From Asticcacaulis sp. MM231 (GTDB lineage Bacteria > Pseudomonadota > Alphaproteobacteria > Caulobacterales > Caulobacteraceae), in NCBI RefSeq assembly GCF_964186625.1, contig NZ_OZ075108.1, positions 2,356,001 through 2,420,000 of the forward strand: 64,000 nucleotides of DNA. Direction: 5' to 3'. Of the stretch, positions 18,538-27,670 are shown piece by piece. The notes beneath the pieces are model-generated. The model saw nothing but the letters and a program-made list of their open reading frames with translations, had not been told where the DNA came from and ran no database searches. Each line of letters begins with the position of its first letter. The first letter of the stretch is position 1. The translations under genes were made by a program, and so were the position numbers.

Positions 18538-19035
18538 ATGCGCCTGGCGCTTTATCAGCCCGATATTCCGCAAAATCTTGGTGCCGCCATCCGTTTGAGC
18601 GCCGCCTTCGAGACCGTGCTTGATGTCATAGAGCCGTGCGGCTTTCCGCTCGGCGACAAGGCGATCAAGCGCGCGGCGCTGGACTATGGAAGCTGCGCCA
18701 AAGTGTCGCACCACGTATCGTGGGAGGCCTATCTGACTTTTTTGCTGGCTGACATGCCGTCGGCGCGCCTCGTCCTCTTCACCACGAAAGCCGCCGCGCC
18801 GCTTTATGAGTTCAGCTTCCGCGACGACGACATTTTGCTGATGGGGCGTGAAAGCGCCGGCGTGCCTGACGACGTCCACGCCCGCGCCGACGCCCGTCTG
18901 TTCATACCGATCTGCGCACAGGCGCGTTCGATCAATGTCACCAACGCCGCCGCCATGGCGCTGGGCGAGGCGCTGCGACAGACCAACAGCTTCCCTGCCC
19001 GCCCCCACAGCCTGCCTCATGCGACTTTGGAATAA
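18538..19035 (+). CDS. trmL: tRNA (cytidine/uridine-34 2'-O)-methyltransferase
   Basis: SPOUT-fold methyltransferase that 2'-O-methylates the wobble base of certain Leu tRNAs. The 165-residue protein has the N-terminal LYQPDIPQNLGAAIRLSAAF, the motif LLMGRESAGVPDDVH, and the C-terminal knot INVTNAAAMALGEALRQT. Its 3' end overlaps the 3' end of convergent hemN by 19 bases. Confidence 0.94.
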   Translation: MRLALYQPDIPQNLGAAIRLSAAFETVLDVIEPCGFPLGDKAIKRAALDYGSCAKVSHHVSWEAYLTFLLADMPSARLVLFTTKAAAPLYEFSFRDDDILLMGRESAGVPDDVHARADARLFIPICAQARSINVTNAAAMALGEALRQTNSFPARPHSLPHATLE

Positions 19036-20414
19036 CGCGCCAGGCCATCCGGTTTTTCCATGTAGCGATCAAACACCGCGCAGACATTGCGGATCAGCAT
19101 TTTCAACGGCGACCGCAAGGTGACGGTGCGCTTGTCGATGGTGATCACGCCCAGCGCCTCAAAGCCTTTCAGGCGCTCGAATTCTGCATCGAACGCATCC
19201 GACGGCAGGCCATGGCGGGCGAGAATGTCGCCGACATCGGCCTCGAAATAGCACATGAGTTCAGCAATGACAGCGCGGCGCACCAGATCATCGCCGCGAT
19301 AGGCCCAGCCGCGCGCCGTCGCCAGACCCGTTTCACGCACAAGGCGCTGGTAGGTGGTGCTCTGGCTGACATTCTGTGCCAGTCCTTCGTCGAACTCACT
19401 GATAGCCGAGGCGCCAAAGGCGACCAGGCGGTCATTCGGCTGATCGGTATAGCCCATGAAATTACGGCGCAGACGATGGCGTTTGAGCGCGACCGCCAGA
19501 CCATCCTCGGCATGGGCGAAATGATCAATGCCGATAGGTGTATAGCCTGTGGCGGAGAGGGTTTCGGTCATGCGCTCGAAGAGGATCATCTTATGGGCGG
19601 CATCGGGCAGGCTTTCAGCGTCGATCAACCGTTGATGCTTACGCACCCATGGCACATGGGCGTAGGAGAAACCGCTGAGGCGATCCGGATGCAAACTCAA
19701 GGCATCGGCCAGGGTGGCGCCAAAGGCGGCCTCATCCTGAAACGGCAGACCATAGACGAGGTCGAGGCCGAGCGACTTGATGCCGGCATTGTGCAGGGCG
19801 TCGACGCAGGCGCGCACCACCGGCATCGGCTGAACACGGTTGATCGCCTTCTGCACCTGCGGGTCGGTATCCTGAAGGCCAAGGCTGACGCGGTTGACGC
19901 CCAGACCGGCATAGACGCGTGCCATATCCGGCGTTACGCGGCGCGGATCGAGTTCAATGGAAATTTCAGCATCGGCCAGAAAAACGAAGCGATCGCGCAG
20001 CACATCGAACAGAAGTTCCAGATCCTTCGGCTGCAGCAGGCCCGGTGAACCGCCGCCGAAGTGCAGGCTGTGAACATAGGGGCGCATGCCGATCTCGCGG
20101 CTGACATGGGCGATTTCGGCCACCAGTTGATCGACATAGGCGGTGACGGTGGCATAGCGTTTGGTGATCTGGGTGTTGCACCCGCAGAACCAGCACATCT
20201 GCTCGCAAAAGGGCACATGGACATAAAGCCCGATACTGCCGCCGGACGACAGCCCACGCAGCCAGCCAGCGTGCATATCCGGCGCGACAGCTTCAAAATG
20301 ATGAGCCGAAGGATAGCTTGTATAACGGGGCGCCTCGCGGTCGAGCAAATGACGCGGGTCGTGCTCCTGCCAGGTGCGGGCGGTTTCTGTTCCGGCCATG
20401 GAATCTGTCCTCAA
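19017..20414 (-). CDS. hemN: Oxygen-independent coproporphyrinogen III oxidase (radical SAM)
   Basis: Converts coproporphyrinogen III to protoporphyrinogen IX without oxygen. The 465-residue protein has the characteristic PRYTSYPSAHHF entry and the radical-SAM cluster motif with the extra cysteine, CEQMCWFCGC (about residues 71-80), then GGGSPGLLQPKD. A second ATG at 20399 (MAGTET) is an alternative start. It is divergent from hemF, the oxygen-dependent enzyme for the same step, 114 bases away. No convincing FNR/FixK box was found in the gap. Confidence 0.94.
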   Translation of the reverse strand: MRTDSMAGTETARTWQEHDPRHLLDREAPRYTSYPSAHHFEAVAPDMHAGWLRGLSSGGSIGLYVHVPFCEQMCWFCGCNTQITKRYATVTAYVDQLVAEIAHVSREIGMRPYVHSLHFGGGSPGLLQPKDLELLFDVLRDRFVFLADAEISIELDPRRVTPDMARVYAGLGVNRVSLGLQDTDPQVQKAINRVQPMPVVRACVDALHNAGIKSLGLDLVYGLPFQDEAAFGATLADALSLHPDRLSGFSYAHVPWVRKHQRLIDAESLPDAAHKMILFERMTETLSATGYTPIGIDHFAHAEDGLAVALKRHRLRRNFMGYTDQPNDRLVAFGASAISEFDEGLAQNVSQSTTYQRLVRETGLATARGWAYRGDDLVRRAVIAELMCYFEADVGDILARHGLPSDAFDAEFERLKGFEALGVITIDKRTVTLRSPLKMLIRNVCAVFDRYMEKPDGLARYSKVA

Positions 20415-20528
20415 TATGCGATGGGGGTTTGTAACATCGCAATCCCATAAGTTTTATGTGGCTATTGGTCGCAGCATTTAAAAATTGGGGGTAGCCCGTC
20501 GCGCGTGTCCGCGCTATCAGGCTGTCCC

Positions 20529-21416
20529 ATGACACAAGCCGCCCCCCTCCCCGCCGACATGCTCCAGGACCGCCAAACCCAGGCCGCGAACTGGTTCCGG
20601 TCATTGCGCGATTCGATATGCACCGCATTTGAAGCGCTGGAAGATGAGGCACCAGCCTCGCTCTATGCCGGTGAGGCCGGCCGTTTCGAACGCACGCCGT
20701 GGAGCCGTGACGCCGGTGGCGGCGGCGAAATGTCGATCATGAAAGGCCGCCTGTTCGAGAAGGTGGGCGTGCATATCTCGACCGTGCACGGCAGCTTCTC
20801 ACCGGAATTCGCCAAATCCATCCCCGGCGCCGACGTCGATCCACGTTTCCACGCCACCGGCATTTCGCTAATCGCCCACCTGACTAATCCGCATGTGCCG
20901 GCGGTGCATATGAACACGCGTTTTATCACCACCACGCAGAGCTGGTTTGGCGGCGGGGCAGATCTGACCCCGTTGATGGCCGCCGACCGCCATCAGGACG
21001 CGCCGGACGCCATCGCCTTCCATAAGGCTTTCCAGGAGGTCTGCGATGTCGCCGATCCGGCCTACTACAAAAAATTCAAAACGTGGTGTGATGAATATTT
21101 TCATCTGCCTCACCGCAACGAACCGCGCGGCATAGGCGGCATTTTTTACGATCACCTGAACAGCGGTGATCACGGCGCCGATTTCGCCTTTACGCAGGAT
21201 GTCGGCTCAGCCTTCCTTCACATCTATCCACAGATCGTGCGCGGACGTTTGAATCGACCATGGACCGAAGATGACCGCGAGGCGCAACTGGTGCAGCGTG
21301 GGCGTTATGTAGAGTTCAATTTACTCTACGATCGCGGCACTATATTCGGATTGAAAACAGGTGGTTATGTGCCTTCCATCATGTCGTCCATGCCACCTGT
21401 TGTTAAATGGCCATAG
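20529..21416 (+). CDS. hemF: Oxygen-dependent coproporphyrinogen III oxidase
   Basis: Aerobic enzyme for the same haem step as hemN. Starting at ATG 20529, about 295 residues include the family signatures [54 protein letters not shown] and the C-terminal [18 protein letters not shown]...SSMPP. Length normal. Divergent from hemN, which suggests that the cell switches between the two with oxygen supply. Confidence 0.96.
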   Translation: MTQAAPLPADMLQDRQTQAANWFRSLRDSICTAFEALEDEAPASLYAGEAGRFERTPWSRDAGGGGEMSIMKGRLFEKVGVHISTVHGSFSPEFAKSIPGADVDPRFHATGISLIAHLTNPHVPAVHMNTRFITTTQSWFGGGADLTPLMAADRHQDAPDAIAFHKAFQEVCDVADPAYYKKFKTWCDEYFHLPHRNEPRGIGGIFYDHLNSGDHGADFAFTQDVGSAFLHIYPQIVRGRLNRPWTEDDREAQLVQRGRYVEFNLLYDRGTIFGLKTGGYVPSIMSSMPPVVKWP

Positions 21417-21537
21417 CGACATGGCGTATGGGACTGATGATCACATCGCCACAGACCACAATAGACCAGTGAAACAGCAGGACGCTGATCGCAGCTACGC
21501 CGCGCAGACCATCGCGTGTCTCAAAATGTATTTTCAC
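21403..21537 (-). pseudogene. N-terminal remnant of an acyltransferase-3 family gene
   Basis: From GTG 21537, preceded by an AGGGA ribosome site, the frame reads VKIHFETRDGLRGVAAISVLLFHW and ends at 21403. The RDGLRGVAAISVLLFHW segment is the hallmark opening of membrane O-acyltransferases (OafA/YrhL type), which normally run past 330 residues. Only about 44 remain; the frame is cut exactly where the 3' end of hemF begins on the other strand. It looks like a deletion scar. Confidence 0.6.
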
Positions 21538-21596
21538 GCTGTGTCCCTGGTTACATAACATGATGACAGCGTCATTCGCTCTCGGGTTCAAGACGA

Positions 21597-21839
21597 TTAC
21601 CCCGTCCAGCGCGTCTTCATGTAAAGACCGCCAGCTTCCAGTTCATCGAGCATATGCCTGATGCGCTTGTCCCGCGTTCCTTCGCGTTTGGCCTGATCAA
21701 TCCAACCGATGTAGTCGTTCTGTTGGTAGGGCGGGCGTTCTTCGTACTTGCCGTACAGACCGCGATCTTTCAGAGCCTTGCGGATATCGTCCGGCATGTG
21801 ATGGATTTCAGGGATCAAGCCGGATTGATCGCTTGCCAT
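21597..21839 (-). CDS. YdeI/OmdA-associated small protein
   Basis: An 80-residue protein with the C-terminal fold of the YdeI/OmdA family: MPDDIRKALKDRGLYGKYEERPPYQQNDYIGWIDQAKREGTRDKRIRHMLDELEAGG. In larger members this segment forms the tail after a DUF1905-like domain; here it stands alone. The role of the family is unclear (some members affect bacteriocin or stress tolerance). An isolated gene; no signal peptide. Confidence 0.7.
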   Translation of the reverse strand: MASDQSGLIPEIHHMPDDIRKALKDRGLYGKYEERPPYQQNDYIGWIDQAKREGTRDKRIRHMLDELEAGGLYMKTRWTG

Positions 21840-21872
21840 GTTGACCTCTTCAAAAAAAATTACTGCTTAAAT

Positions 21873-22346
21873 CTATGGAGCATCCATTTGAAATATTTGC
21901 ATCTCACCTGTAGCCGCATCTGCGTCTAACGACCAATGGTCGGGGAAATTTTCTTCGGTCAGACGGCAAGATTTATGAGTAATATGAGAGATATAAAAAA
22001 GAAAATCGTAAAACTGCGGCCAGTTTTCAGCATGAACTTCACGAGGATCGATGTCGAATTCAATCTGATCCTTTGTGAAGAAATGGCATTTGATTGTTTT
22101 GCCCGCCACAACAATCTTGGCAGTCACCCCATTGCGTTCGTGCATAATCGAGATAGCTGACAAAGAGGTTAATACTTTTGTCCAAATCTCACCGTCGATA
22201 AAAAGTCTGAGAGGATACCTGCATTGCAGGTCTGCCAATACAATATCCCAATCATGTTCGGATGTATTCAGCACATATATATCACGCCAACTTCCGTCCC
22301 TTACGAAAGCCAGCTTTACACGTTCCCAAGACGGGCTGCTCGCCAC
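21873..22346 (-). CDS. Hypothetical protein coupled to the amidotransferase gene
   Basis: A 157-residue protein starting with GTG that overlaps the stop of the upstream amidotransferase as TAGTG, so translation is probably coupled. Aromatic- and acidic-rich, no signal peptide or membrane segment. The segment SWRDIYVLNTSEHDWDIVLADL and the alternating strands after it suggest an alpha/beta fold. I do not recognise the family. Confidence 0.6.
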   Translation of the reverse strand: MASSPSWERVKLAFVRDGSWRDIYVLNTSEHDWDIVLADLQCRYPLRLFIDGEIWTKVLTSLSAISIMHERNGVTAKIVVAGKTIKCHFFTKDQIEFDIDPREVHAENWPQFYDFLFYISHITHKSCRLTEENFPDHWSLDADAATGEMQIFQMDAP

Positions 22347-23080
22347 TAAGTGCCCAAAAACTTCGAGATTGCGCCCAGCAGGTCATGACGCTGGCTAGGC
22401 TTTTTCAGCGTCTCGACAGCATGATCGACCAGGGCCGGATCAATGCGGATTCCGCGGCGGCTGAGCAGCAGGTCGCTGGCGAAATCCTCGCAAAATTCCG
22501 GATGACACTGGAATGACAGGCCCTTGCGATCGGTATAGTAGAGCGCGCCGTGCGGGGTGAACTCAGAGCCGGCCAGCAGGATGGCGTTTTCCGGCTTCTT
22601 CACCACCTGATCCTGATGGGTGACGGCGCAGGCGATTTTGGCGGAGCCTTGGCCCGCCAGCTCCTGCCACAGGTCGTGAGCCTCGACCGTATATTCATGC
22701 AGGCCGACACCCCAGCCCTTGGAGGATTTTTCGACATGGCCGCCCCAGGCCTGCGCCATGATCTGATGGCCGAAACAAATGCCGACGACCGGCGTTTGGG
22801 TATCGAGCGCACGCAGCCAGTCCATCAAGGCCACGATCCACGGATCGCTCTCATAGACGCCCGCCGGTGAGCCGGTGATGACGACGCCCTTCAGCGCGGT
22901 CGTCTGTTCGGGCAGTTCGCCTTCCAGCGTCTTGAACACCCTGAAGGCGCGCCCTTCCCGGCTCAGTAATTTCGAGAACATGTCGGCATAGGTGCCGTAG
23001 GTCGCGTCCAGCCCCGAAGGCGGCACGCCCGTTTCCAGAATGGCAACATAGTCACCGGCAAACTCTGAACTCTGCATCAC
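22346..23080 (-). CDS. Class I glutamine amidotransferase-like protein
   Basis: A stand-alone GATase1 domain (244 residues) of the GMP-synthase-like group. The nucleophile elbow is GICFGHQIMAQAWGG and the catalytic His/Glu pair lies in FQCHPEF; an oxyanion segment is ITGSPAGVYE. Such stand-alone proteins hydrolyse glutamine or gamma-glutamyl compounds; the partner or substrate is not evident. No amidotransferase acceptor gene lies nearby. Confidence 0.85.
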   Translation of the reverse strand: MMQSSEFAGDYVAILETGVPPSGLDATYGTYADMFSKLLSREGRAFRVFKTLEGELPEQTTALKGVVITGSPAGVYESDPWIVALMDWLRALDTQTPVVGICFGHQIMAQAWGGHVEKSSKGWGVGLHEYTVEAHDLWQELAGQGSAKIACAVTHQDQVVKKPENAILLAGSEFTPHGALYYTDRKGLSFQCHPEFCEDFASDLLLSRRGIRIDPALVDHAVETLKKPSQRHDLLGAISKFLGT

Positions 23081-23112
23081 ATCAAGACCCCGAATACGCC
23101 ACCAGCGTTGGG

Positions 23113-24330
23113 CTATTTCGCAGTTGCGTCAAGAGCCCGGTCGATCACGCTTTGTGAAAAATCATGATTAACCCATTCGGTTTCGATTTGTTTAAGAGCC
23201 TTGCCAAGTTCCGGACCTGCCGAATAGCCGCGCTTAATCAGGTCGGAGCCTTTGAGCGGAAACACCGGAATTTCAAGACCTTGCAGCATGGCCATGACGT
23301 AATCAACGGCGGCCGGGTCTTTGTTGAGATGCGCCGCCACCAGGTAGAGCGCATCCTCCGTAGCCTGACGACCGTGCAGGTACATCAGGCGCGCGAACGG
23401 CGTCTCCTGCGGACCAGCCAAAAGATCGGCCACCTTGCCGGCATCGAGCAGACGATTATAAAGGCGCTGCGACATCTTCAGCCGTGTCTGCGCCACCTGC
23501 AGAGCTTCTGCCTTTAATTCGATACCGCAATCGAACAGGGCGATCAGCCGGCGCTCAGGCTCATCGGACAGCCCCTTCATAACAACCAGTTCGGCCAGAT
23601 TGGCCCCGCTCCAGCCGGGCACGACAAGCGGCATAAAACCATTGACCGCCATAGCGGCGAAGGCCGGCATCGGATCGGGTAGTTTCAGCGTCTTGAGCAA
23701 CTCCTGCTGGATGCGTTCACCGGAAAGCCCGTCGATGCCGTTCTTCAGCGCCACGCAGGCAGCCAGAGACTCTTCGTCGATACCCCTGGCATAGCCTGCC
23801 GTGAAACGGAAAAAACGAAGGATGCGCAGGTAATCCTCACGGATGCGCTGTTCGGCCTCACCGATAAAGCGCACACTGCCCGTCAGCGCATCCTCAACAC
23901 CATAGCCGGTCGGATCGAACACCTGGCCGTCAATATCGGCGTAGAGGGCGTTGAGGTAGAAATCGCGGCGCAGAGCGTCCTTGCTCCAGTCGGTCGTATA
24001 GGCCACCACCGCGCGGCGGCCATCGGTCTCGACATCTTCGCGCAGGGAAGTGATTTCATAGGGCTGACCCTCCATCACCGCCGTTATCGTGCCGAAGGCC
24101 TTGCCCGTCGGCACGCTGCGGATGCCGGCGGCGGCGAGTGCCGCCTCCGTCTCTTCGGGCGTCAGTTGCGTCGACAGGTCGAGATCGCTGATGGGCTTGC
24201 CCATCAGGGCGTTGCGCACGCAGCCGCCGACAAAGCGCACGCAGCCTTTACCGCCTTTGGCTTCAAGCGCGGCAAAAACGGCGCGCGTGGCGGTGGACAT
24301 CATAGCGTCAGAAAGAGGAATCGTGGTCAT
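23113..24330 (-). CDS. cca: CCA-adding tRNA nucleotidyltransferase / poly(A) polymerase family
   Basis: Adds or repairs the 3' CCA of tRNAs. The 405-residue protein has the nucleotidyltransferase motif RFVGGCVRNALMGKPISDLDLST, the second catalytic block RRDFYLNALYADIDGQVFDP, and the RNA-binding ADYLRILRFFRF-type segment. Class II family. The last 33 bases before the amidotransferase gene make co-transcription possible. Confidence 0.92.
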   Translation of the reverse strand: MTTIPLSDAMMSTATRAVFAALEAKGGKGCVRFVGGCVRNALMGKPISDLDLSTQLTPEETEAALAAAGIRSVPTGKAFGTITAVMEGQPYEITSLREDVETDGRRAVVAYTTDWSKDALRRDFYLNALYADIDGQVFDPTGYGVEDALTGSVRFIGEAEQRIREDYLRILRFFRFTAGYARGIDEESLAACVALKNGIDGLSGERIQQELLKTLKLPDPMPAFAAMAVNGFMPLVVPGWSGANLAELVVMKGLSDEPERRLIALFDCGIELKAEALQVAQTRLKMSQRLYNRLLDAGKVADLLAGPQETPFARLMYLHGRQATEDALYLVAAHLNKDPAAVDYVMAMLQGLEIPVFPLKGSDLIKRGYSAGPELGKALKQIETEWVNHDFSQSVIDRALDATAK

Positions 24331-24360
24331 GCCTAAGCCTAGGCTGTCATGACCGCAAGA

Positions 24361-24864
24361 TCAAATGACCTTGACGACCTGACCGGCAAAAGCGAGATCG
24401 GGCTGGCTATAGCGGATCAGCAGGCGATTGGCATCAACCGGCCCGGGCAGGGTCATGTTCGTGGCCTTGTCAAAGCCGAAGGGCTTGAAATAGCTCTGCG
24501 AACCGACCAACAGCACCGCGCGCAGGCCCTTGGCGAAGGCCGCATCGACGCAGGCGCCGATCAGATGCCGGCCGATGCCACGACCGCGCTGATCTTCCTC
24601 GACCACGATCGGCCCCAGGAACACAAGGGGCTCATAGGTATTGGCGTCGAAATCATGGATAAAGATCGGCCACATACGTACCGAGCCCAGCAGACGCTGG
24701 CCCTGCATGGCCACAAAGCTCAGGTCCTGAATGACGTGGGAGTCTTCACGCAGGCGCTCGGCCGTCTTGACAAAACGGCCGGGACCAAAGGCGCGGTCGG
24801 TCAGTTCCACGATACGATCGTTCAGATCGGGCGTTTCAAGACCGATCGTAAAATCCAGCGTCAT
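24361..24864 (-). CDS. GNAT-family N-acetyltransferase (YhbS-like)
   Basis: About 167 residues from ATG 24864; an upstream TTG at 24879 is possible. The acetyl-CoA site is VEEDQRGRGIGRHLI, preceded by the strand LVFLGPIVV, and the C-terminal SYFKPFGFDKA is typical of the YhbS subgroup. Substrate unknown. It overlaps no neighbour and is 30 bases from cca. Confidence 0.85.
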   Translation of the reverse strand: MTLDFTIGLETPDLNDRIVELTDRAFGPGRFVKTAERLREDSHVIQDLSFVAMQGQRLLGSVRMWPIFIHDFDANTYEPLVFLGPIVVEEDQRGRGIGRHLIGACVDAAFAKGLRAVLLVGSQSYFKPFGFDKATNMTLPGPVDANRLLIRYSQPDLAFAGQVVKVI

Positions 24865-25028
24865 TGCGTCCAGAGCCAAAGCTATACCCTCTCTCAGTCA
24901 ATAGTGACTGATGAATACTGGCCGCGAGATAAGACGAATATATGAAAAGGTCAATAAAAATGGCAGCATAACAACAGTCGCCGCCCGCAATTAATGCGAC
25001 TGTTTGTGTCATGCTTAGCATCAAGCTC

Positions 25029-25784
25029 TTAACGTGACAGGAAAGCCATAAAGGCGGCTTGCGCTTCCGGACTGAGCAGTTGCTGACGGAAGATGGCGCC
25101 TTCGGCACGGATCACCTGCCACAGCTTTTCCGGATCGCGCATGAAGGCCTTGGTGTGGCGCAGGCTCGATGGCGATAATTTCAACAGCTTTTGCGCCATG
25201 CCAAGCGCGGTTTCGTCGAGGTCTTCGCGCGCCACCGTGGCATTGACAAGGCCAAGCTGTTTCGCGTCCGCCGCGCCGATCACCTCGCCCAATGCCATCC
25301 AGGCGAAGGTGCGCTGATGACCGATACGCTCAGGCAGCAGCAGGGTGGAGCCGGCTTCCGGCACCAGGCCCAGCTTGAGGAAGGGCAGGCTCAGGCGGAC
25401 GTCTTCCGCCACCACGACCAGATCGCAATGCAGCAGCAAGGTGACGCCGACGCCGACCGCCTGGCCCTGCACCGCCGCAATCAACGGCTTTTCAAAGAAG
25501 GTTATCGCCTTGAGGAACTGGAAGACCGGCATGGCGTCGTGGTCGGTATCCGGGTTTTGATAAGCCGGCAGGTCCTGCGCGAAATCGAGGATATCGTTGC
25601 CGGCGCAGAAATCGCCGCCTTCCGCGGCGATGACGACCACGCGCACGGCGTCATCGGCGGAGGCCTGCGCCAGTCCGGCGGTCAGGTCGGCGTACATGGC
25701 CTTGGTCAGGGCGTTTTTCTTAGCGGGGCGGTTGAGTTTGAGCGTCAGGATGCCGTTATCGAGATGGGTTTGTATGTCGCTCAT
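25029..25784 (-). CDS. Enoyl-CoA hydratase/isomerase family protein
   Basis: A 251-residue crotonase-fold protein. The oxyanion-hole motifs are ALTKAMYADL...GGDFCAGNDI and VQGQAVGVGVTLLLHCD; LPFLKLGLVPEAGST follows. It has the Glu of the second active-site position (PEAGS) but a Gly-rich first position, so it could be a hydratase or an isomerase. Role in beta-oxidation or another acyl-CoA pathway cannot be told from context. Confidence 0.88.
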   Translation of the reverse strand: MSDIQTHLDNGILTLKLNRPAKKNALTKAMYADLTAGLAQASADDAVRVVVIAAEGGDFCAGNDILDFAQDLPAYQNPDTDHDAMPVFQFLKAITFFEKPLIAAVQGQAVGVGVTLLLHCDLVVVAEDVRLSLPFLKLGLVPEAGSTLLLPERIGHQRTFAWMALGEVIGAADAKQLGLVNATVAREDLDETALGMAQKLLKLSPSSLRHTKAFMRDPEKLWQVIRAEGAIFRQQLLSPEAQAAFMAFLSR

Positions 25785-26132
25785 GGTGGTTTCCCTGTTT
25801 TACACACCTTAGTCGAAATTGACGTGTACGGCAACTATGCCGCAAGGGAAGCCGCCCACCTATTTTGATCTCCAAACCGCCCCTTTGCGATTTGGCAAGC
25901 GCGACGGCGCGTCCGAGCCGATGCGAGGAGCCCCAGCGGCACTTGAACAGACAAACAAAGCCAAGGGCGACCGCCCGCTGCGCACGTTTGCGCGTAAGCC
26001 GTGCGGCGCTTGAGCAGGCATATAATGCCTTGCATTCGCCACATGTTGAAAATAAACCTATTGAAAATTAATCCATCCCGTTGCAAACCGCGATGGTTGT
26101 CTACAGGTCTGGAGCCGCGGAGAGTCGCCCCA
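25785..26132. other. Intergenic region with dispersed repeat copy C
   Basis: 348 bases without a supported gene. Copy C of the dispersed repeat is on the minus strand at about 25960-26015, with its 26-base core at 25970-25995. Read on the minus strand, it shares about 55 bases with copy A, including GCTCAA.CGCCGCA.GGCTT before the core. The rest, including the promoter of the next gene, shows nothing specific. Confidence 0.6.
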
Positions 26133-27569
26133 ATGAAAACATCCTTGAATTTCAAAAAGATGGCGCAACGGGTGCAAACCCTCGTCATCGCAGTCGGCCT
26201 GGCTTGCATAGCCAGTGTCAGCACCAACGCGGCCTATGCCGCACCTAAAAAGGAAGTCCCGGCCGGTCCGTTCAAGATCGACCCCGCGGTTCAGGCCAAG
26301 AGCATGACCGATATTCCGGCAGTCATCGCCCTCGCCAAGGTCGATTGCGTCCCAGCCAACGCCTATTTACTGGGCGCTACCGAATTCGACAAGGCTGGCA
26401 CCAAGGTCAAGGGGCAGCTTTATGAAGTTGCCTGTAAAACCGGCCCGGGTTTCATCATCACCAGTGTTTCACCGACCGAAGTCGGCCAAGCCTTTACCTG
26501 TTCGCTGGCTGCCAAGCTGAAAGCCACCCAGCCTGACGCCATTCAGTGCGTCCTGCCGGAGAACAATCCGCACTACGCCTGGCTCAACACCGTGGTTCAG
26601 CCCTATATCCCTGGGTGTCAAGTGAGCGACGCCCGCGTCATCGGCTCGACATCTACCGAGCCCCTGATCGACCGTTATGAAGTCGGTTGCGGTGCCAGCG
26701 CCGGTGGCATCCTCGATTATCCGCAACTCGGCGCCAAGGCACCGATCGAATACAAGAGCTGCCTGACCGTCGAAGGCACGCCTTCGGCCTGTAAATTCAC
26801 GACCAAGGAACAGCTTCTGGTTACTCTGAAGCCACTGGCCGCCCAGGCTTCGGCTACATGCCAGGTTAACAACGTTCGCTTCATCGGCGTTTCCAAGGAA
26901 AACGACAGCTTCTTTTATGAATTCGGCTGCGCCAACCAGCCCGGCTTTGTCGTGCTGACCAAGACAGACAACTCCTACCAGCGTATGGTGTCCTGCGCTG
27001 CCGCCGCCGGTCTGGGCGGTTGTACCTTCACCGACTCCGGCGCGGCTTCGAAAGATGCCAGCAGCGCTTTCTCGAGCCAACTGGCCAAGGGCGGTTTCCC
27101 CTGCACCGTCGAAGAATACAATGTCATCGGCACACAGGAGCAAACCAAGCGCGACTACATCGAGTTCAAGTGCAAGGAGCAACCCTGGGGCCTTATCGGC
27201 TTCGTGCCTCAAGCCGGCAGCACCTCTTCGCTGCGTCTGAACGATTGCTTCATCGACCAGACGAGCCGCAAAAGCTGCACCTATGTCACTGAGCCGATGC
27301 TGCGCGCCCAACTCGACAAGCTGATCAAGATCGCTCAGCCGGGCAAGGGCTGTGATGTCAGCCAAGTGCGTTACATCGGTGAATCCGATGGCATCGAAGG
27401 CGCCCTGCTGGCCGAACTGGCCTGCTCGAACAAGCGCGGCTACATCGCCATCGTTTCGGCGGATCGTAACAAGATCACCGAATCCGTGCCCTGCACGATC
27501 GCCAAGTCGCACAAGGATCCCATCCAGTGCGAAATCCCTGGCAACGGCACCTATGCCGCCGCTGAGTAA
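26133..27569 (+). CDS. Secreted protein of five Cys-rich repeats, function unknown
   Basis: A 478-residue exported protein (signal peptide ending AAYA-A near residue 36). The mature part consists of five repeats of about 80-89 residues, starting near 72, 161, 243, 323 and 406. Each has the pattern C-x-V-x(3)-R-x-I-G ... Y-E-V-G-C ... G-x-I, followed by two further Cys (sC...aC.ft). Examples: CQVSDARVIGS...RYEVGC and CDVSQVRYIGE...AELAC. Regular disulfides are likely. A strong terminator follows. I know no named family for it. Confidence 0.8.
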   Translation: MKTSLNFKKMAQRVQTLVIAVGLACIASVSTNAAYAAPKKEVPAGPFKIDPAVQAKSMTDIPAVIALAKVDCVPANAYLLGATEFDKAGTKVKGQLYEVACKTGPGFIITSVSPTEVGQAFTCSLAAKLKATQPDAIQCVLPENNPHYAWLNTVVQPYIPGCQVSDARVIGSTSTEPLIDRYEVGCGASAGGILDYPQLGAKAPIEYKSCLTVEGTPSACKFTTKEQLLVTLKPLAAQASATCQVNNVRFIGVSKENDSFFYEFGCANQPGFVVLTKTDNSYQRMVSCAAAAGLGGCTFTDSGAASKDASSAFSSQLAKGGFPCTVEEYNVIGTQEQTKRDYIEFKCKEQPWGLIGFVPQAGSTSSLRLNDCFIDQTSRKSCTYVTEPMLRAQLDKLIKIAQPGKGCDVSQVRYIGESDGIEGALLAELACSNKRGYIAIVSADRNKITESVPCTIAKSHKDPIQCEIPGNGTYAAAE

Positions 27570-27591
27570 GCGATTTTACCCTTAAGATGTC

Positions 27592-27626
27592 AGGCCCGTG
27601 AGGTGTATGCCTCCCGGGCCTTTTTC
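27592..27626 (+). terminator. Intrinsic terminator after the Cys-repeat gene
   Basis: AGGCCCGTGAGG pairs with CCTCCCGGGCCT around TGTATG, followed by TTTTTC. Confidence 0.88.
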
Positions 27627-27670
27627 ATGTCCATTTGCTGCGTTAGCCTTGACTGAACACGACGGAGACG

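Noticed and set aside
20415..20470. FNR/FixK-like box before hemN (TTGCG-N4-TACAA)
   Set aside because: Only half of the consensus matches and no spacing rule is met.
21350..21416. AACAGGTGG / CCACCTGTT inverted pair at the hemF end as a terminator
   Set aside because: It lies in conserved coding sequence and has no U-tract.
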